A stretch of 64,000 nt of DNA from Sphingobium sp. AP50 (GCF_900109095.1 NZ_FNYZ01000006.1:183860-247859), one strand, 5' to 3'; shown: positions 18,156 to 30,394, counted from the stretch's first letter. Made by a program: numbers and translations. The notes: a model not told the origin generated them from the letters alone.

Positions 18156-19964
18156 ATGCGTTTGTCCACCATCACCAACTGGGCCTATGGCGCCACCGTC
18201 ATCCTGACCCTCGCTTCGGGCGCCACCATGTTGATGGCATCCGGCGCGGAGGAAACGGAGCGTGCCGCCGTGGCCCAGCGCGCCAGCTTCGACCAACTGA
18301 CCGCCAGCCTTGAAGAGGACGTCTATCGCCTCACCGAACAGGCGCGTGGCTATGTCATCAGCGGCGATCCCAGCCATTTGATCGTCTATCGCCGTGAGCG
18401 GGAAGCGCTTCGTTCAGTCGAGCAGCGCATCGCCCATCTGCGCGACGCCGGCGCCAATGAAAGCGAACTGGCCGCCTTGCGTCAGGGGCTGCACTGGGCC
18501 GACGCGCTGACCGACGAACAGGACGCCGCCATCCGCGCCGCGCAGGCAGGCGACGACAAGACCGGCCGCACGATCCTGTTCGGCGACGAATATGGTCGGG
18601 AGCTGGATCGGGTCGCGGCGCAGGTCGGCCAGTTCCAATATATGCTCGACCAGCGGACCGAGCAGGCGGTCATCCGCGCCACCGACACCGCCCGCCAATG
18701 GCGCAGCGTGTCGGAAGTGATGCTGGGCATCACCGCCCTCCTGTTCCTGTGCGTCCTCTATTTCGTCCTCAAACAGCGCATCCTGCATCCGGTGGTGCGC
18801 CTCAGCGACGTCGTGACCCGCCTCGCCGCGCAGGATTTCGAGGCTATTCCGCCCGAATTCCATCAGGTCGACGAAATCGGCGACATGGCACAGGCGATCC
18901 GCATCTTCCGCGAAAACGGGCTGGAACGGCAAAGGCTGGAACAGGAACGGGATGCCGACCGCATGATGCGCGACCTGCTCTCGCGCCTGACCCAGCGGCT
19001 TCAGGGCTGCGACAGCAGCGCCGATCTGGTCGACGTCGTGCGTCGTTTCGCCCCGGAAATCGCCCCCGATTTCCCCGGCCGCCTCTACATCCACGACATA
19101 CGCCGCAACGCCATGGTGCAGGCCTGCGACTGGCTCTCGCCCGCTTATTCCCGCATCGAATTTCCGCCCTCGGCCTGCTGGGCGCTGCGACGCGGCCAGA
19201 CCCATCGGCCGGCCGGTGAGATGGTCGACATTCCCTGCGAGCATCTGGGCGCATCCTCGGCCGTCAGCACCATCTGCATCCCGCTCGCGGCGCAGGGGGA
19301 AAGCATCGGCATGCTCTATTATGAGGAGCCGACCGGCGCCCGCGCCGATCATCTGGAACGCACCGGCAAATATCTGGAAATGCTGGCGGAAAATATCGGG
19401 CTGGCGCTCGCCAATCTGCGTCTGCGCGATGTCCTGCGCGACATGGCGATGGCCGATGCGCTGACCGGCCTGCCCAATCGCCGCCAGTTCGACGCGATGC
19501 TCCAGACGCTGGTGGGCGAAGCGGAACGCAATCTGACGCCGCTTGCCTGCCTGATGGTCGACATCGATCATTTCAAGCGGTTCAATGACGATTATGGCCA
19601 TGATGCCGGGGACGCCGTGCTGCGCGGTGTCGGCAATGTGCTGGCCGATGCGCTGCGCGAAAACGGCCATGCCTTCCGTCTGGGCGGCGAGGAATTCGTG
19701 GTGCTGATGCCCGGTTTCAGCCTGGATCAGGCGCTGGGCCGCGCGGCGCAGATCCAGCGCCGCATTCAGGATTTGCGGATCGAACATCGCGGCAAGGAAC
19801 TGGGGACCATTACCGCCAGCTTTGGCCTGGCCGCCTATCCCGATCATGGCCGCGCCGACCGCCTGCTCCAGACCGCCGACGCCGCCCTCCTGCGCGCCAA
19901 GACCGAAGGCCGCGACCGGATACTGGTCGCCTCCGTTCGGGATGGCGCTTCGGCGGTCGCCTGA
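18156..19964 (+). CDS. Membrane diguanylate cyclase, HAMP-GAF-GGDEF
   Basis: 602-residue sensor. A first transmembrane helix (about 8-28) is followed by a periplasmic helical sensor domain, a second transmembrane helix (MLGITALLFLCVLYFVL, about 190-207), a HAMP domain, a GAF-like domain (about 290-430) and a C-terminal GGDEF domain with DALTGLPNRRQFD and the intact active site GGEEF. It should make cyclic di-GMP from GTP. The ATG at 18156 is chosen; the open frame from GTG 18081 adds a polar stretch before the first membrane helix. A PilZ-domain protein, a possible effector, is encoded 3 kb away. Confidence 0.88.
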   Translation: MRLSTITNWAYGATVILTLASGATMLMASGAEETERAAVAQRASFDQLTASLEEDVYRLTEQARGYVISGDPSHLIVYRREREALRSVEQRIAHLRDAGANESELAALRQGLHWADALTDEQDAAIRAAQAGDDKTGRTILFGDEYGRELDRVAAQVGQFQYMLDQRTEQAVIRATDTARQWRSVSEVMLGITALLFLCVLYFVLKQRILHPVVRLSDVVTRLAAQDFEAIPPEFHQVDEIGDMAQAIRIFRENGLERQRLEQERDADRMMRDLLSRLTQRLQGCDSSADLVDVVRRFAPEIAPDFPGRLYIHDIRRNAMVQACDWLSPAYSRIEFPPSACWALRRGQTHRPAGEMVDIPCEHLGASSAVSTICIPLAAQGESIGMLYYEEPTGARADHLERTGKYLEMLAENIGLALANLRLRDVLRDMAMADALTGLPNRRQFDAMLQTLVGEAERNLTPLACLMVDIDHFKRFNDDYGHDAGDAVLRGVGNVLADALRENGHAFRLGGEEFVVLMPGFSLDQALGRAAQIQRRIQDLRIEHRGKELGTITASFGLAAYPDHGRADRLLQTADAALLRAKTEGRDRILVASVRDGASAVA

Positions 19965-19982
19965 CCCCTTGGCCTTTCACTT

Positions 19983-20053
19983 CGTCTTTGCGAGCGCAGC
20001 GAAGCAATCCACTGGTACGCCATGGATTGCTTCGCTGCGCTCGCAATGACGAC
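19983..20053. repeat. Palindromic intergenic repeat, copy 2
   Basis: Same hairpin as at 855-922: arms with GCGAGCGCAGCGAAGCAATC around a different loop. It lies between the convergent ends of the diguanylate cyclase gene and lolD. Confidence 0.85.
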
Positions 20054-20059
20054 GAAGGT

Positions 20060-20737
20060 TCAAGCTGTCTCCAGCACCCCTTCGTGCAGGCGGACCACCC
20101 GATCCATTTTCTGCGCCAGCCGCTCATTATGGGTCGCGACCAGTGCCGCCGATCCTTCATGCCGCACCAGCCGCAGAAACTCGGCCAGCACGATATCCGC
20201 CGTGCGTTCGTCCAGATTGCCGGTCGGTTCGTCCGCCAGCACCAGCGCGGGCCGGTTGGCCAGCGCACGGGCGACTGCGACTCGCTGCTGCTCGCCGCCC
20301 GACAACTGGCTCGGTCGATGGTCCAGCCGATGCCCCAGCCCCAGCGACGTCAGCAGCGATTCCGCCCGCGTCCGCGCCGTCGCCATGTCGATGTCGCGGA
20401 TCACCTGCGGCAGAACGACATTCTCGGTCGCGTTGAAATCGGGCAGCAGATGGTGGAACTGATAAACGAAGCCCAGCGCATCGCGGCGCAACCGCGTTCG
20501 CCCATCATTGTCCAGCTTCGCCGCTTCCTCGCCGCTGATGCGGATCGATCCGTCAAACCCGCCTTCCAGCAAGCCGACCGCCTGCAACAGGGTCGACTTG
20601 CCGGACCCTGATGGCCCCAGCAGCGCCACGATCTCGCCCGGCCCGACACGCAGGTCCACGCCGCGCAGCACGTCGATTGTAACCTCACCCTGGGTGAAGC
20701 TGCGGGACAGGCCGCTGACCTTCAAAATATCATTCAT
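20060..20737 (-). CDS. lolD: Lipoprotein-releasing ABC transporter ATP-binding protein
   Basis: 225-residue ATPase with Walker [10 protein letters not shown], the Q-loop region [12 protein letters not shown], signature [15 protein letters not shown], Walker B LVLADEP and the H-loop ATHNE. The FxxQ-HHLLPDF sequence is typical of LolD, which powers extraction of outer-membrane lipoproteins from the inner membrane. It overlaps the upstream permease gene by 8 bases, which supports the assignment. Confidence 0.93.
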   Translation of the reverse strand: MNDILKVSGLSRSFTQGEVTIDVLRGVDLRVGPGEIVALLGPSGSGKSTLLQAVGLLEGGFDGSIRISGEEAAKLDNDGRTRLRRDALGFVYQFHHLLPDFNATENVVLPQVIRDIDMATARTRAESLLTSLGLGHRLDHRPSQLSGGEQQRVAVARALANRPALVLADEPTGNLDERTADIVLAEFLRLVRHEGSAALVATHNERLAQKMDRVVRLHEGVLETA

Positions 20738-21980
20738 AGCGCAGCACCTGAACCGGATCGGTATTGGCAGCCTTGAAGGCCGGATAGAGGGTCGCGAGGA
20801 AGCTGAACAGCAGCGCCATCACACAGATCACGGTGATTTCCACCGGATCGGGCTTGGACGGCAATTCGCTGAGGAACCGCACGGACGGGTCCCACAAATT
20901 CTGCCCCGTCACGAACTGAATGACGTTCACGATACCCTGCCGGAAGAACAGGAAGGCGAAGCCCAGCACCAGCCCGGCCCCGATGCCCAGCGTGCCGATC
21001 GTCACGCCCACGGTCATGAATATCTTCACCAGCCCGCCGCGACTCGCCCCCATCGTCCGCAGGATCGCAATGTCGCGCGTCTTGGCGCGCACCAGCATGA
21101 TCAGTGACGACAATATGTTGAACACCGCCACCAGCACGATGATGGACAGCACGACGAACATCGCCACCCGCTCCACTGCCAGCGCCTCGAACAGCGAACT
21201 GTTCATCTGCCGCCAGTCGGTGATGACCGCCCGGCCCGCCACCTTGGCCGCCAGCGGCTCCAATATCTGCCCGACCTTGTCGGCATTGACCGTCTCGACC
21301 TCGATCATGCTGACCATGTCGCCCATCAGCAGCAGGGTCTGCGCATCCTCGATCGGCATGACGACCAGCGCCTTGTCATAATCATAGATGCCGACTTCGA
21401 AGATGCAGGCGACCTGATAGCCAACCTCGCGCGGGACCGTGCCGAACGGCGTCGCCCGGCCCGCCGGGTTATAGACGGTGAAGGTATCACCGATCTGCAA
21501 GCCCATATTCTCGGCCAGCCGCGACCCGATCGCCACCTTGCCGCCATTGGGCGTCAGCGCGTTCAGGCTGCCTCCGATGATCTTGGCCTTCATCGTCTGG
21601 TTGTTGCGAATGTCGGCCACGGTCATGCCGCGGATCAGGGCCGGTTCGAACCGGCCCTGAAAAATCGCGCCCAGCGGCTGCTCGATCATCGGCGTGGCGC
21701 TGGTGACGCCGGCTGTCGCCTTCGTCTGCTTCAGCACCGACTGCCAGTCGGGCAGGCGGCCGCCATAGCCCTGCACCACGGCATGGCCGTTCAGGCCGAC
21801 AATCTTGTCGAACAGCTCCGCGCGGAAACCATTCATGACGCTCATGACGATGATGAGCGCGGCGACACCCAGCATGACCGCGACCAGACTGATACCGGCG
21901 ACGAGGAAGATAAAACCCTCCCCCTTGCCCGGCAGCAGGTAGCGCTTGGCGATCATGCGTTCGTAACGGGATAGAATCAT
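20730..21980 (-). CDS. Lipoprotein-releasing system permease, LolC/LolE family
   Basis: 416-residue inner-membrane permease with four transmembrane helices. The first ([21 protein letters not shown]) precedes a large periplasmic domain, and three C-terminal helices follow ([58 protein letters not shown]). IALRY-like [11 protein letters not shown] at the start and [19 protein letters not shown] are LolC/E hallmarks. There is only one permease gene here, as in alphaproteobacteria with a single LolC/E (LolF-like) subunit. The start at 21980 is chosen because upstream residues are unlike the family. Confidence 0.92.
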   Translation of the reverse strand: MILSRYERMIAKRYLLPGKGEGFIFLVAGISLVAVMLGVAALIIVMSVMNGFRAELFDKIVGLNGHAVVQGYGGRLPDWQSVLKQTKATAGVTSATPMIEQPLGAIFQGRFEPALIRGMTVADIRNNQTMKAKIIGGSLNALTPNGGKVAIGSRLAENMGLQIGDTFTVYNPAGRATPFGTVPREVGYQVACIFEVGIYDYDKALVVMPIEDAQTLLLMGDMVSMIEVETVNADKVGQILEPLAAKVAGRAVITDWRQMNSSLFEALAVERVAMFVVLSIIVLVAVFNILSSLIMLVRAKTRDIAILRTMGASRGGLVKIFMTVGVTIGTLGIGAGLVLGFAFLFFRQGIVNVIQFVTGQNLWDPSVRFLSELPSKPDPVEITVICVMALLFSFLATLYPAFKAANTDPVQVLRYE

Positions 21981-22171
21981 GTGGCGCGAACGGCCCTTCG
22001 ATAAGGATGTTGGAGAGGGTCTAGAGCATTCTGGCGGTGGCTGGAACAGTCGGCGACTCGCAATGGGCGGAAAACAGGGCAAGGCGATGGGCTTGCATGA
22101 ACGCCAGCATTGCCAGATTGTTGCATCACCGCCACAGGGGCGGACGGAAAATCACAGCGGCCTGATTTAGC

Positions 22172-22357
22172 CCGTGACACCGGCCTGCGCCGGTCATAGC
22201 AAGACACTCGAAGCACAGGTAAAAGGCCGTGGTTCAGGGATACTGCTTCCCACTTCGAGCTTAGGGGGCTGAGAAGTGGTTGAGGCAGGCCAAGGGGGAG
22301 ACGAGCAATCGTCCATTAAGCACCCGGATCGTGAAACACGGTCCGGGTGCTTTTTTG
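22172..22357 (+). ncRNA. Candidate structured small RNA with its own terminator
   Basis: A stretch of about 180 bases with no plausible coding frame contains nested helices: a hairpin ACCGGC-CTGC-GCCGGT (22179-22194), a long irregular hairpin whose core is CCACTTC (22250) paired with GAAGTGG and whose base is CTGC/GCAG, an outer CTCG/CGAG pairing, and a strong terminator. No rightward gene lies upstream, since lolC is divergent, so the terminator must serve a transcript starting in this gap. The rod-like shape recalls 6S RNA, but I cannot confirm a family. The 5' end is approximate. Confidence 0.5.
22318..22357 (+). terminator. Rho-independent terminator of the candidate small RNA
   Basis: An 11-bp perfect outer stem (AAGCACCCGGA / TCCGGGTGCTT) with inner CGTG/CACG pairing and an AAA loop, followed by TTTT. 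The rest of the gap up to 22609 shows no gene or clear structure. Confidence 0.88.
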
Positions 22358-22609
22358 TTAGCCTGTCCTACCCCGCGCTTTTCTTGCCTTATTCTGCGGC
22401 GCATGGGCGCGCAAACCATCCGTCAACTCTGGCGCACTCCTGACCTCCTGCTCTCCAGTGGAATGCTGGGGCGCCATAAAGGCCGCAGAATAGGCGTCAG
22501 ATTAAACGCTGGATGCTCCAAGTGCCCGGCAATGGGTGAGCGGCAAGCGATCCTCGACGCCTTTTCTGAGGCCTTGCCGACGACATCCCTGATTTCAAAA
22601 TGGGGATCG

Positions 22610-22966
22610 TCAGGCGTAACGCCCCGGTTCGATCTGATGCAGCGTAATGGTCGGCCGTTCCTCAGACCGTCCACCGGCTTTTCCGATGATCGCCAGCGGA
22701 TCGACTTCGCTGCTCAGCAGCAAGCCGCATCGGTCCGCTGCTTCCCAGATCACGGTGCCCCACACTTCCAGGCCTTCAGCGATCAGCGTCACGCGCTGGC
22801 CTACCGGGGGGAGCCAACCCCCCAGGATCAGCGCGCCGTAGATGGAAATATTGCGGATGACGACCGGCTGGCTGACGCCGTCCCAGCACAGGATGGCGTC
22901 GATATCCGCAGCGAAACGGCTTTCCCGTCGCTGCTCCACCCTCGCCTGATATGAAAAGCTATCCAT
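22610..22966 (-). CDS. PilZ-domain protein
   Basis: 118-residue single-domain PilZ protein, expected to bind cyclic di-GMP. The bipartite motif is present: arginines in EQRRESR (about 13-17) and the (D/N)xSxxG element as NISIYGAL (about 41-48). The start at 22966 is preceded by GGAGCGGACG. The target is unknown; it may respond to the diguanylate cyclase encoded at 18.2-20.0 kb. Confidence 0.85.
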   Translation of the reverse strand: MDSFSYQARVEQRRESRFAADIDAILCWDGVSQPVVIRNISIYGALILGGWLPPVGQRVTLIAEGLEVWGTVIWEAADRCGLLLSSEVDPLAIIGKAGGRSEERPTITLHQIEPGRYA

Positions 22967-23056
22967 CGTCCGCTCCGGTTTGCCCCCGGGAACGATGCCA
23001 CCCTCCGCGCTGTTCCTTGCTGAAAGGCTAAGCGACTCGGTTAATCGGATATTGAC

Positions 23057-23081
23057 GGTGCGCCGACCGAGGCGGCGCACC
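23057..23081 (-). terminator. Terminator-like hairpin after secA
   Basis: A 9-bp perfect stem GGTGCGCCG / CGGCGCACC lies 9 bases past the secA stop. It has no U-run, so it may be an RNA-stabilising 3' hairpin rather than a true intrinsic terminator. Confidence 0.35.
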
Positions 23082-23089
23082 GGAGCATG

Positions 23090-25825
23090 TCAGGCCAGCG
23101 CACCGTGACAATGTTTATACTTCTGGCCCGAACCGCAGGGGCAGAGCGCGTTGCGGCTGATGTCCAGATTGGCGAACTCACCCGCCGGCGCGTTGCCGAC
23201 CGGGGTACGAGGGATGGTGGTGGTGACGCCGCCGAAGCTGCCGGCATCGATATCCGCGCTATTATCTTCGCCCGAAAAGGGATCGATATGCGTGGTGATG
23301 AAGTCGGGCAGCACCGGCAGGCCATAATCTTCGAGCGGCGGCTGTTCCATGCGGAACTGCACCCGTGCGATCGATCCGGTCACATCCTCACGGATATTCT
23401 CCAGCATCCGCTCGAACAGGGCGAAGGCTTCCTGCTTATATTCGTTGATCGGCGTCTTCTGCGCATAGGCGCGCAGATGCACGACCTGACGCAGGGCGTC
23501 GAGCGTCGACAGATGCTCCTTCCAGTGATGGTCGAGGCTCTGGAGCAGGATCGACTTCTCGATCATGTGCCAGTCGGTCGCTTCGACCTCCTTGGTCTTT
23601 TCCTCCACGGATGCATCAGCCAGCGCCGACAGCCGCTCCTCGATCATTTCGGGATCGACGGCATCCTCGGCCAGCCAGGCGTCGAAGTCCGGTTCCAGAC
23701 CCAGAATTTCAGCGGTGCGCAGCTTCAGGCGCTCCATGTCCCACTGTTCGGGATAGCTACCCGGAGGGCAGGAGGCGCCGACCAGATCATTGACCGTCTC
23801 ATGACGCATGTCGGCGACGACATCGTCCACCGTGTCGGCATCCATGATGTCGCTGCGTTGTTCGTAGATGACCTTGCGCTGATCATTCATCACGTCATCA
23901 TATTCGACAACCTGCTTGCGAATGTCGTAATTGCGCGCTTCGACCTTCTTCTGCGCCGTCTCGATCGCCTTGCTCAGCCACTTGGACGGGGGCAGCGCCT
24001 CGCCATCTTCCAGGTTCGACCGGATCATCTTGGCGAACATCGTGTCCGGGCCAAAGATGCGCATCAGATCATCATCAAGGCTGAGGTAGAAGCGCGACAG
24101 GCCGGGATCGCCCTGACGACCCGAACGGCCACGCAACTGATTGTCGATACGGCGGCTTTCGTGGCGCTCGGTCGCGAGGACGAACAGACCACCGGCGGCC
24201 AGCACTTCCTGCTTTTCGACTTCGATTTCAGCCTCAATCCGGGCAATCGCGGTGTCACGCTCCGGCCCTTCGGGCATGTCGCGCAGTTCGTCCTCGACCC
24301 GCATCTCCAGATTGCCGCCCAGCTTGATGTCGGTGCCACGGCCCGCCATGTTGGTGGCGATCGTCACTGCGCCCTTGCGGCCCGCCTGCGCAACGATATG
24401 CGCTTCGCTGTCATGGAAGCGGGCGTTCAGCACTGCGTGCGGCACACCTTCCTGCGTCAGGAATTCGGACAGCATTTCCGACTTTTCGATCGACACAGTG
24501 CCGACCAGCACCGGCTGGCCCTTTTCGGCATGGACCTTGATAGTCTTGGCAATGCCACGGAACTTGTCGTCCAGGCTCTTGTAGAAGCTATCTTCTTCGT
24601 CGATGCGCTGCACCGCCCGATTGGTCGGGATGGTGACGACGTTCATCTTGTAGATTTCGTAGAATTCAGCCGCTTCGGTCGCGGCGGTACCGGTCATGCC
24701 ACCCAGCTTGGGATACATGCGGAAATAATTCTGGAAGGTGATGGAGGCCAGCGTCTGGTTCTCCGGCTCGATATTCACGCCTTCCTTGGCTTCCACCGCC
24801 TGATGCAGACCATCGGACCAGCGACGACCGTCCATCATGCGGCCGGTAAATTCGTCGATGATGACGACCTTGCCGTCCTTGACGATATAATCGATGTCGC
24901 GGCGGAACATCACGACCGCGCGAAGCGCCTGATTGACGTGATGGACGACCTGCGTGTTCTCGAAGTCGTAGAGATTGTCGCCCTGAAGCAGACCGGCAGC
25001 CTCCAGCAGACGCTCAATCCGCTCGGTGCCGTCCTCGGTCAGCGTGACGCTGCGCTGCTTCTCGTCCTTCTCATAATCCGCTTCGGTGATCTGCTTCACG
25101 ATCGCGTCGACCGCGACATACAGCTCCGACTTGTCGTCGGTTGGGCCGGAAATGATCAGCGGCGTGCGCGCTTCGTCGATCAGGATCGAATCGACTTCGT
25201 CGACGATGGCATAGTTGAAAGGCCGCTGGACCATCGATCCGCGATCATATTTCATATTGTCGCGCAGATAGTCGAAGCCGAGTTCGTTGTTCGTCGCATA
25301 GGTGACGTCAGCGGCGTAGGCTTCGCGACGCTGATCCTCGCTGATGTTCGGCACGATGACGCCGGTGGTCAGACCCAGGAAACGATAGACCTGGCCCATC
25401 CATTCGCAGTCGCGCGTGGCCAGATAGTCGTTCACAGTGACGACGTGAACGCCCTTGCCCTCCAGCGCGTTGAGATAAGTCGCGACGGTGGCGACCAGCG
25501 TCTTGCCCTCACCCGTGCGCATTTCGGCGATCTCGCCGCGATGCAGGACGATGCCGCCCACCATCTGCACATCGAAATGGCGCATGCCCAGCACGCGGAC
25601 CGATGCTTCGCGCACAGTCGCGAAGGCTTCGGGCAGCAGATCGTCCAGCGTCTCGCCCGCGGCCAGCCGTTCCCGAAAACGAACGGTCTGTGCGACCAGA
25701 TCCTCGTCGGTCAGCGCCTGAACGGTCGGCTCGAACGAAGCGATCTTGTCGACGATCTTGCCCAGCGACTTCACATAGCGTTCGTTGGACGATCCGAAAA
25801 TGGACTTGGCAAGTGCGCCGAACAT
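23090..25825 (-). CDS. secA: Preprotein translocase ATPase SecA
   Basis: 911-residue motor of Sec export. NBD1 has the Walker A MRTGEGKT and the DEAD-like [18 protein letters not shown], then the preprotein cross-linking domain, NBD2 ([24 protein letters not shown]), helical scaffold and wing domains, and a C-terminal zinc-binding tail [14 protein letters not shown] for SecB and membrane contact. The start at 25825 ([11 protein letters not shown]) has AGGGAGAG upstream. Upstream, 25826-26104 is a divergent gap shared with rplY, where I see no further gene. Confidence 0.98.
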   Translation of the reverse strand: MFGALAKSIFGSSNERYVKSLGKIVDKIASFEPTVQALTDEDLVAQTVRFRERLAAGETLDDLLPEAFATVREASVRVLGMRHFDVQMVGGIVLHRGEIAEMRTGEGKTLVATVATYLNALEGKGVHVVTVNDYLATRDCEWMGQVYRFLGLTTGVIVPNISEDQRREAYAADVTYATNNELGFDYLRDNMKYDRGSMVQRPFNYAIVDEVDSILIDEARTPLIISGPTDDKSELYVAVDAIVKQITEADYEKDEKQRSVTLTEDGTERIERLLEAAGLLQGDNLYDFENTQVVHHVNQALRAVVMFRRDIDYIVKDGKVVIIDEFTGRMMDGRRWSDGLHQAVEAKEGVNIEPENQTLASITFQNYFRMYPKLGGMTGTAATEAAEFYEIYKMNVVTIPTNRAVQRIDEEDSFYKSLDDKFRGIAKTIKVHAEKGQPVLVGTVSIEKSEMLSEFLTQEGVPHAVLNARFHDSEAHIVAQAGRKGAVTIATNMAGRGTDIKLGGNLEMRVEDELRDMPEGPERDTAIARIEAEIEVEKQEVLAAGGLFVLATERHESRRIDNQLRGRSGRQGDPGLSRFYLSLDDDLMRIFGPDTMFAKMIRSNLEDGEALPPSKWLSKAIETAQKKVEARNYDIRKQVVEYDDVMNDQRKVIYEQRSDIMDADTVDDVVADMRHETVNDLVGASCPPGSYPEQWDMERLKLRTAEILGLEPDFDAWLAEDAVDPEMIEERLSALADASVEEKTKEVEATDWHMIEKSILLQSLDHHWKEHLSTLDALRQVVHLRAYAQKTPINEYKQEAFALFERMLENIREDVTGSIARVQFRMEQPPLEDYGLPVLPDFITTHIDPFSGEDNSADIDAGSFGGVTTTIPRTPVGNAPAGEFANLDISRNALCPCGSGQKYKHCHGALA

Positions 25826-26104
25826 GAGCTCTCCCTGAGCGAAAAACTGACGGCGCAAGCACTGACGCCGGATAAAGATTGAGCGGCAAATAGGGATCGG
25901 TCAGCCGCACGTCAATTCGGCGTTCGCCTACCCCCACAGCAATAATGCCCGCCGAACACGGTTGCAGTGCCCGATTTTGCCCGCCAAAAGCCGCCACCCA
26001 CCCTTGCCTTTCCGCCTTTTTCTGCTAAAGGGCCGCCTTCCCGTGATGGTCATCCCTGGAGGCGTGGCGGGAAACTTGTATCAATTAGCTTTTGGAGACA
26101 CGCA

Positions 26105-26713
26105 ATGAGCGAGCAGCTTACGCTGTCGGCCGAGGCACGCGATCGGGCAGGCAAGGGAGCCTCCCGCGCCCTCCGCCGTGAGGGCCGCGTACCCGCCGTC
26201 ATCTATGGAATGAACGAAGAACCCCAGTCGATCCACGTTGAGGAAAAGCTCCTCAACAAGCAGCTCGGCACGGGTCACTTCTTCAATTCGGTCATCATGG
26301 TCGAAATCGGCGGCAAGTCCGTCCGTACCCTCGCCAAGGACGTGGCTTTCCACCCCGTCACCGATCGTCCGCTGCACGCCGATTTCCTGCGCGTTTCGGA
26401 ACATGCCACTGTCCACGTCCATGTGCCGGTGCGCTTCGCGAATGAAGACGCTTCGCCGGGCCTGAAGAAGGGTGGCGTGCTGAACATCGTGGCGCATGAC
26501 ATCGAACTGATCGTCGACGCCGCCAACATTCCTGACGAGGTCATTGTCGACCTGACCGGTCTGGAAGTCGGCGAATCGCTGCACATCAGCGCCGTGACCC
26601 TGCCCAAGGGCACCAAGGCCCTGCATGCGGACACCGATTTCTCGATCGCGACCGTCGTTGCTCCTTCGGCTCTGAAGAGCGCCGAGGGTGAAGCGGAAGC
26701 CGAAGCCGAATAA
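26105..26713 (+). CDS. rplY: 50S ribosomal protein L25/general stress protein Ctc
   Basis: 202-residue long-form L25 (TL5/Ctc type) that binds 5S rRNA. The N-terminal L25 domain (1-95) has [20 protein letters not shown] and PAVIYG; the C-terminal beta domain follows, ending in an acidic Glu/Ala tail. The start at 26105 has GGAG at the right distance. It is followed by pth, a common pairing, but with a terminator hairpin between. Confidence 0.96.
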   Translation: MSEQLTLSAEARDRAGKGASRALRREGRVPAVIYGMNEEPQSIHVEEKLLNKQLGTGHFFNSVIMVEIGGKSVRTLAKDVAFHPVTDRPLHADFLRVSEHATVHVHVPVRFANEDASPGLKKGGVLNIVAHDIELIVDAANIPDEVIVDLTGLEVGESLHISAVTLPKGTKALHADTDFSIATVVAPSALKSAEGEAEAEAE

Positions 26714-26750
26714 GCCTTTCTCGGCTAAGCCCCTTGGGGCTGGAAATTAC

Positions 26751-26785
26751 GATCCCGTCCGCCTACCCGGCGGGCGGGATTTTTC
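26751..26785 (+). terminator. Terminator/attenuator between rplY and pth
   Basis: A 12-bp stem ATCCCGTCCGCC / GGCGGGCGGGAT (one G-U pair) followed by TTTTC. It lies 16 bases before the pth start, so pth is expressed by read-through or from another promoter. Confidence 0.7.
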
Positions 26786-26800
26786 TTTGGAGCGATCGAC

Positions 26801-27370
26801 ATGCAAATCTGGGCCGGCCTGGGCAATCCGGGGCAGCAATATGCGATGCACCGGCACAATGTCGGCTTCATGGTCGCGGACCTGATTGCGGACATGTATC
26901 GCTTCTCCCCACCCAAGAAGCAGTTTCAGGGCTGGGTACAGGAAGGGCGCATCGGCACCGAGAAAATCCTGCTGCTCAAGCCCGCCACCTTCATGAACGA
27001 AAGCGGCCGCTCCATCGGTGAAGCGATGCGCTTCTACAAGCTCACGCCGCAGGACGTGACCGTCTTCCATGACGAACTCGATCTGGCGCCGATGAAGGTC
27101 AAGGTGAAACGCGGCGGCGGCAATGCCGGGCATAACGGCCTGCGATCGACGGACGCCCATATCGGCGCAGAATTTCGCCGGGTGCGGATCGGCATCGGCC
27201 ATCCGGGCCATAAAGACAAAGTCCATGGCTATGTGCTGGGCAATTACGCCAAGAGCGAGATGGACGCCCTGACCGACATGCTGGCAGCCATCAGCGCCGA
27301 AGCCGAATGGCTGGCGAAGAATGACGACGTCCGCTTCATGAACGAGGTCGCCCGCCGACTGGCGGACTGA
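26801..27370 (+). CDS. pth: Peptidyl-tRNA hydrolase
   Basis: 189-residue Pth that recycles peptidyl-tRNA. It shows GLGNPGQQYAMHRHNVGF with the catalytic His in RHNVG, KPATFMNESG, the Asp of VFHDELDL, and RGGGNAGHNGLRS. The length is standard. It converges on an uncharacterised gene, with stops 5 bases apart. Confidence 0.97.
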   Translation: MQIWAGLGNPGQQYAMHRHNVGFMVADLIADMYRFSPPKKQFQGWVQEGRIGTEKILLLKPATFMNESGRSIGEAMRFYKLTPQDVTVFHDELDLAPMKVKVKRGGGNAGHNGLRSTDAHIGAEFRRVRIGIGHPGHKDKVHGYVLGNYAKSEMDALTDMLAAISAEAEWLAKNDDVRFMNEVARRLAD

Positions 27371-27374
27371 TCGC

Positions 27375-28373
27375 TCAGTTCGCCAAAGCCGCCTGCGTCA
27401 ACGGCCCGGCCTGCATCGCGGGCGGCAACATCGGATTGGTGCTGTGCCAGGTCGGCACCCATTCGTCCGGCTGGTTGCCCCACATATTAAGCTGGCCCAG
27501 CGCGTCGAACAGCCCCAGATATTGGTGGAACTTCACGCCTTCAACATTCTCCGCGATCGGGCAGCCCAGCGTCACCACATCCAAGCCATGGACCCGATCC
27601 GCCGGCAGCGACTGGATCGCATTGCCGATCTGAAGCGCGCCCTTGCTATGGCCGATCAGCAGCTTCAGCGGCCGATCCCGATGCTCCAATATCGCATGCA
27701 GCACATCCGCCGATCCCGATCCGTGGCGGAAGACCGGCCCGCCATGCACCGTCTTGGCATCGGGCGTCGACGCGGCCAGTTCGCGACCGATCCCGGCCGT
27801 CTGCGGCATGACATTGGCCAGGCCATTCTGCACCAGGCTCTTGGCCTGCAACCAGTCATACATGCCATAGCCGAACCATCCGCCCAGCGACTGGAGCAGC
27901 ACGTCCGCCACGCCATAGCCCGGCACGATCGCCAGCACCGGTTGCTGCAAGGCCACCGAAATGTCCCAGGCCAGCGCCGCACTGCCCAGCGCGGAACTGC
28001 CGACGCCGGTGATGGTGGCGATCATCACCTGCCGCGTTTCCTCATAGGGAGAGGAAAGGAACAGGCCGACATCCTTATATTTATGGACATAGGGGGCGGT
28101 CCCCGCATCGATCAGCAGCAATGATCCTTCCGGATCGGTCAACGCATCGAAATCCACGATGCGAGACGGCGCCTTTTCTCCAAGGCTTCTGGTAACCTGG
28201 TCTTTTTCGGCCAGTTCGGATTGCAGGCCGGGCACATCGTAGAAAATGCCATCCAGCATCGTGTTGAACAGGCGACAGGCGCGCACCGATGGCCGGACCA
28301 GCCATTCGGGCATTTCGAAGATATTGAGCGGCAACGTGTCGGAAGATGAGGGCAGATTGTCTCCGGTCGGCAT
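27375..28373 (-). CDS. Uncharacterised protein with alpha/beta-hydrolase-like GHSKG motif
   Basis: 332-residue protein, apparently cytoplasmic: no signal peptide. A nucleophile-elbow-like sequence LLIGHSKGALQIGNAI (about 241) suggests an alpha/beta-hydrolase or lipase-like fold; other segments such as PGYGVADVLLQSLGGWFGYG are not diagnostic. The start at 28373 (MPTGDN) is taken; the open frame runs 14 codons further upstream. No operon partners. Substrate unknown, and a catalytic Asp/His pair cannot be assigned with confidence. Confidence 0.7.
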   Translation of the reverse strand: MPTGDNLPSSSDTLPLNIFEMPEWLVRPSVRACRLFNTMLDGIFYDVPGLQSELAEKDQVTRSLGEKAPSRIVDFDALTDPEGSLLLIDAGTAPYVHKYKDVGLFLSSPYEETRQVMIATITGVGSSALGSAALAWDISVALQQPVLAIVPGYGVADVLLQSLGGWFGYGMYDWLQAKSLVQNGLANVMPQTAGIGRELAASTPDAKTVHGGPVFRHGSGSADVLHAILEHRDRPLKLLIGHSKGALQIGNAIQSLPADRVHGLDVVTLGCPIAENVEGVKFHQYLGLFDALGQLNMWGNQPDEWVPTWHSTNPMLPPAMQAGPLTQAALAN

Positions 28374-28464
28374 GACGAATCTCCTGATCGATACGTCATC
28401 ATAACAACATGGCACCGCAATGCAGCATAGAAGAAATGGCTGTTAAGACTGCATTTACCGATAA

Positions 28465-28478
28465 AAATTGCGCAATTT
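28465..28478. promoter_or_regulatory. AT-rich 14-bp palindrome in the divergent gap before pgm
   Basis: AAATTGCGCAATTT, with a looser inverted pair TTGCG/CGCAA spanning 28469-28494. It lies in the AT-rich 267-base gap between the divergent starts at 28373 and 28641, so it is a possible operator. No known motif is recognised. Confidence 0.35.
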
Positions 28479-28550
28479 CGAAAATATTACGCAACTGCAA
28501 GAAGATGGCCGTCGCGATTGCGGTTGATCATAAGCCGACTGGTTGTCTGA

Positions 28551-30269
<1,719 letters not shown>

Positions 30270-30340
30270 CGCAAGCCTTGCTTGCCCTGTGCACAAACTC
30301 ACAGGCCGGCAACAAGGTGGAAATACACTGACGATAGAGA

Positions 30341-30378
30341 GGACAGGCAGCCGCATCGAACGGCCGCCTGTCCTTTTC
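30341..30378 (+). terminator. Terminator of pgm
   Basis: Stem GGACAGGC..CCG / CGG..GCCTGTCC followed by TTTTCTG. Confidence 0.75.
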
Positions 30379-30394
30379 TGTTTTCGGGAACCTC

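Noticed and set aside
22172..22357. Identification of the small RNA as SRP RNA, tmRNA or RNase P RNA
   Set aside because: No GGAA tetraloop region, no tag-coding sequence and too short for RNase P; left as unassigned.
22280..22954. Possible protein gene in the gap around the candidate small RNA
   Set aside because: It reads through the terminator and antisense to the PilZ gene; no family-like sequence.
23087..25882. 931-residue open frame opposite secA
   Set aside because: Full antisense image of a recognised essential gene.
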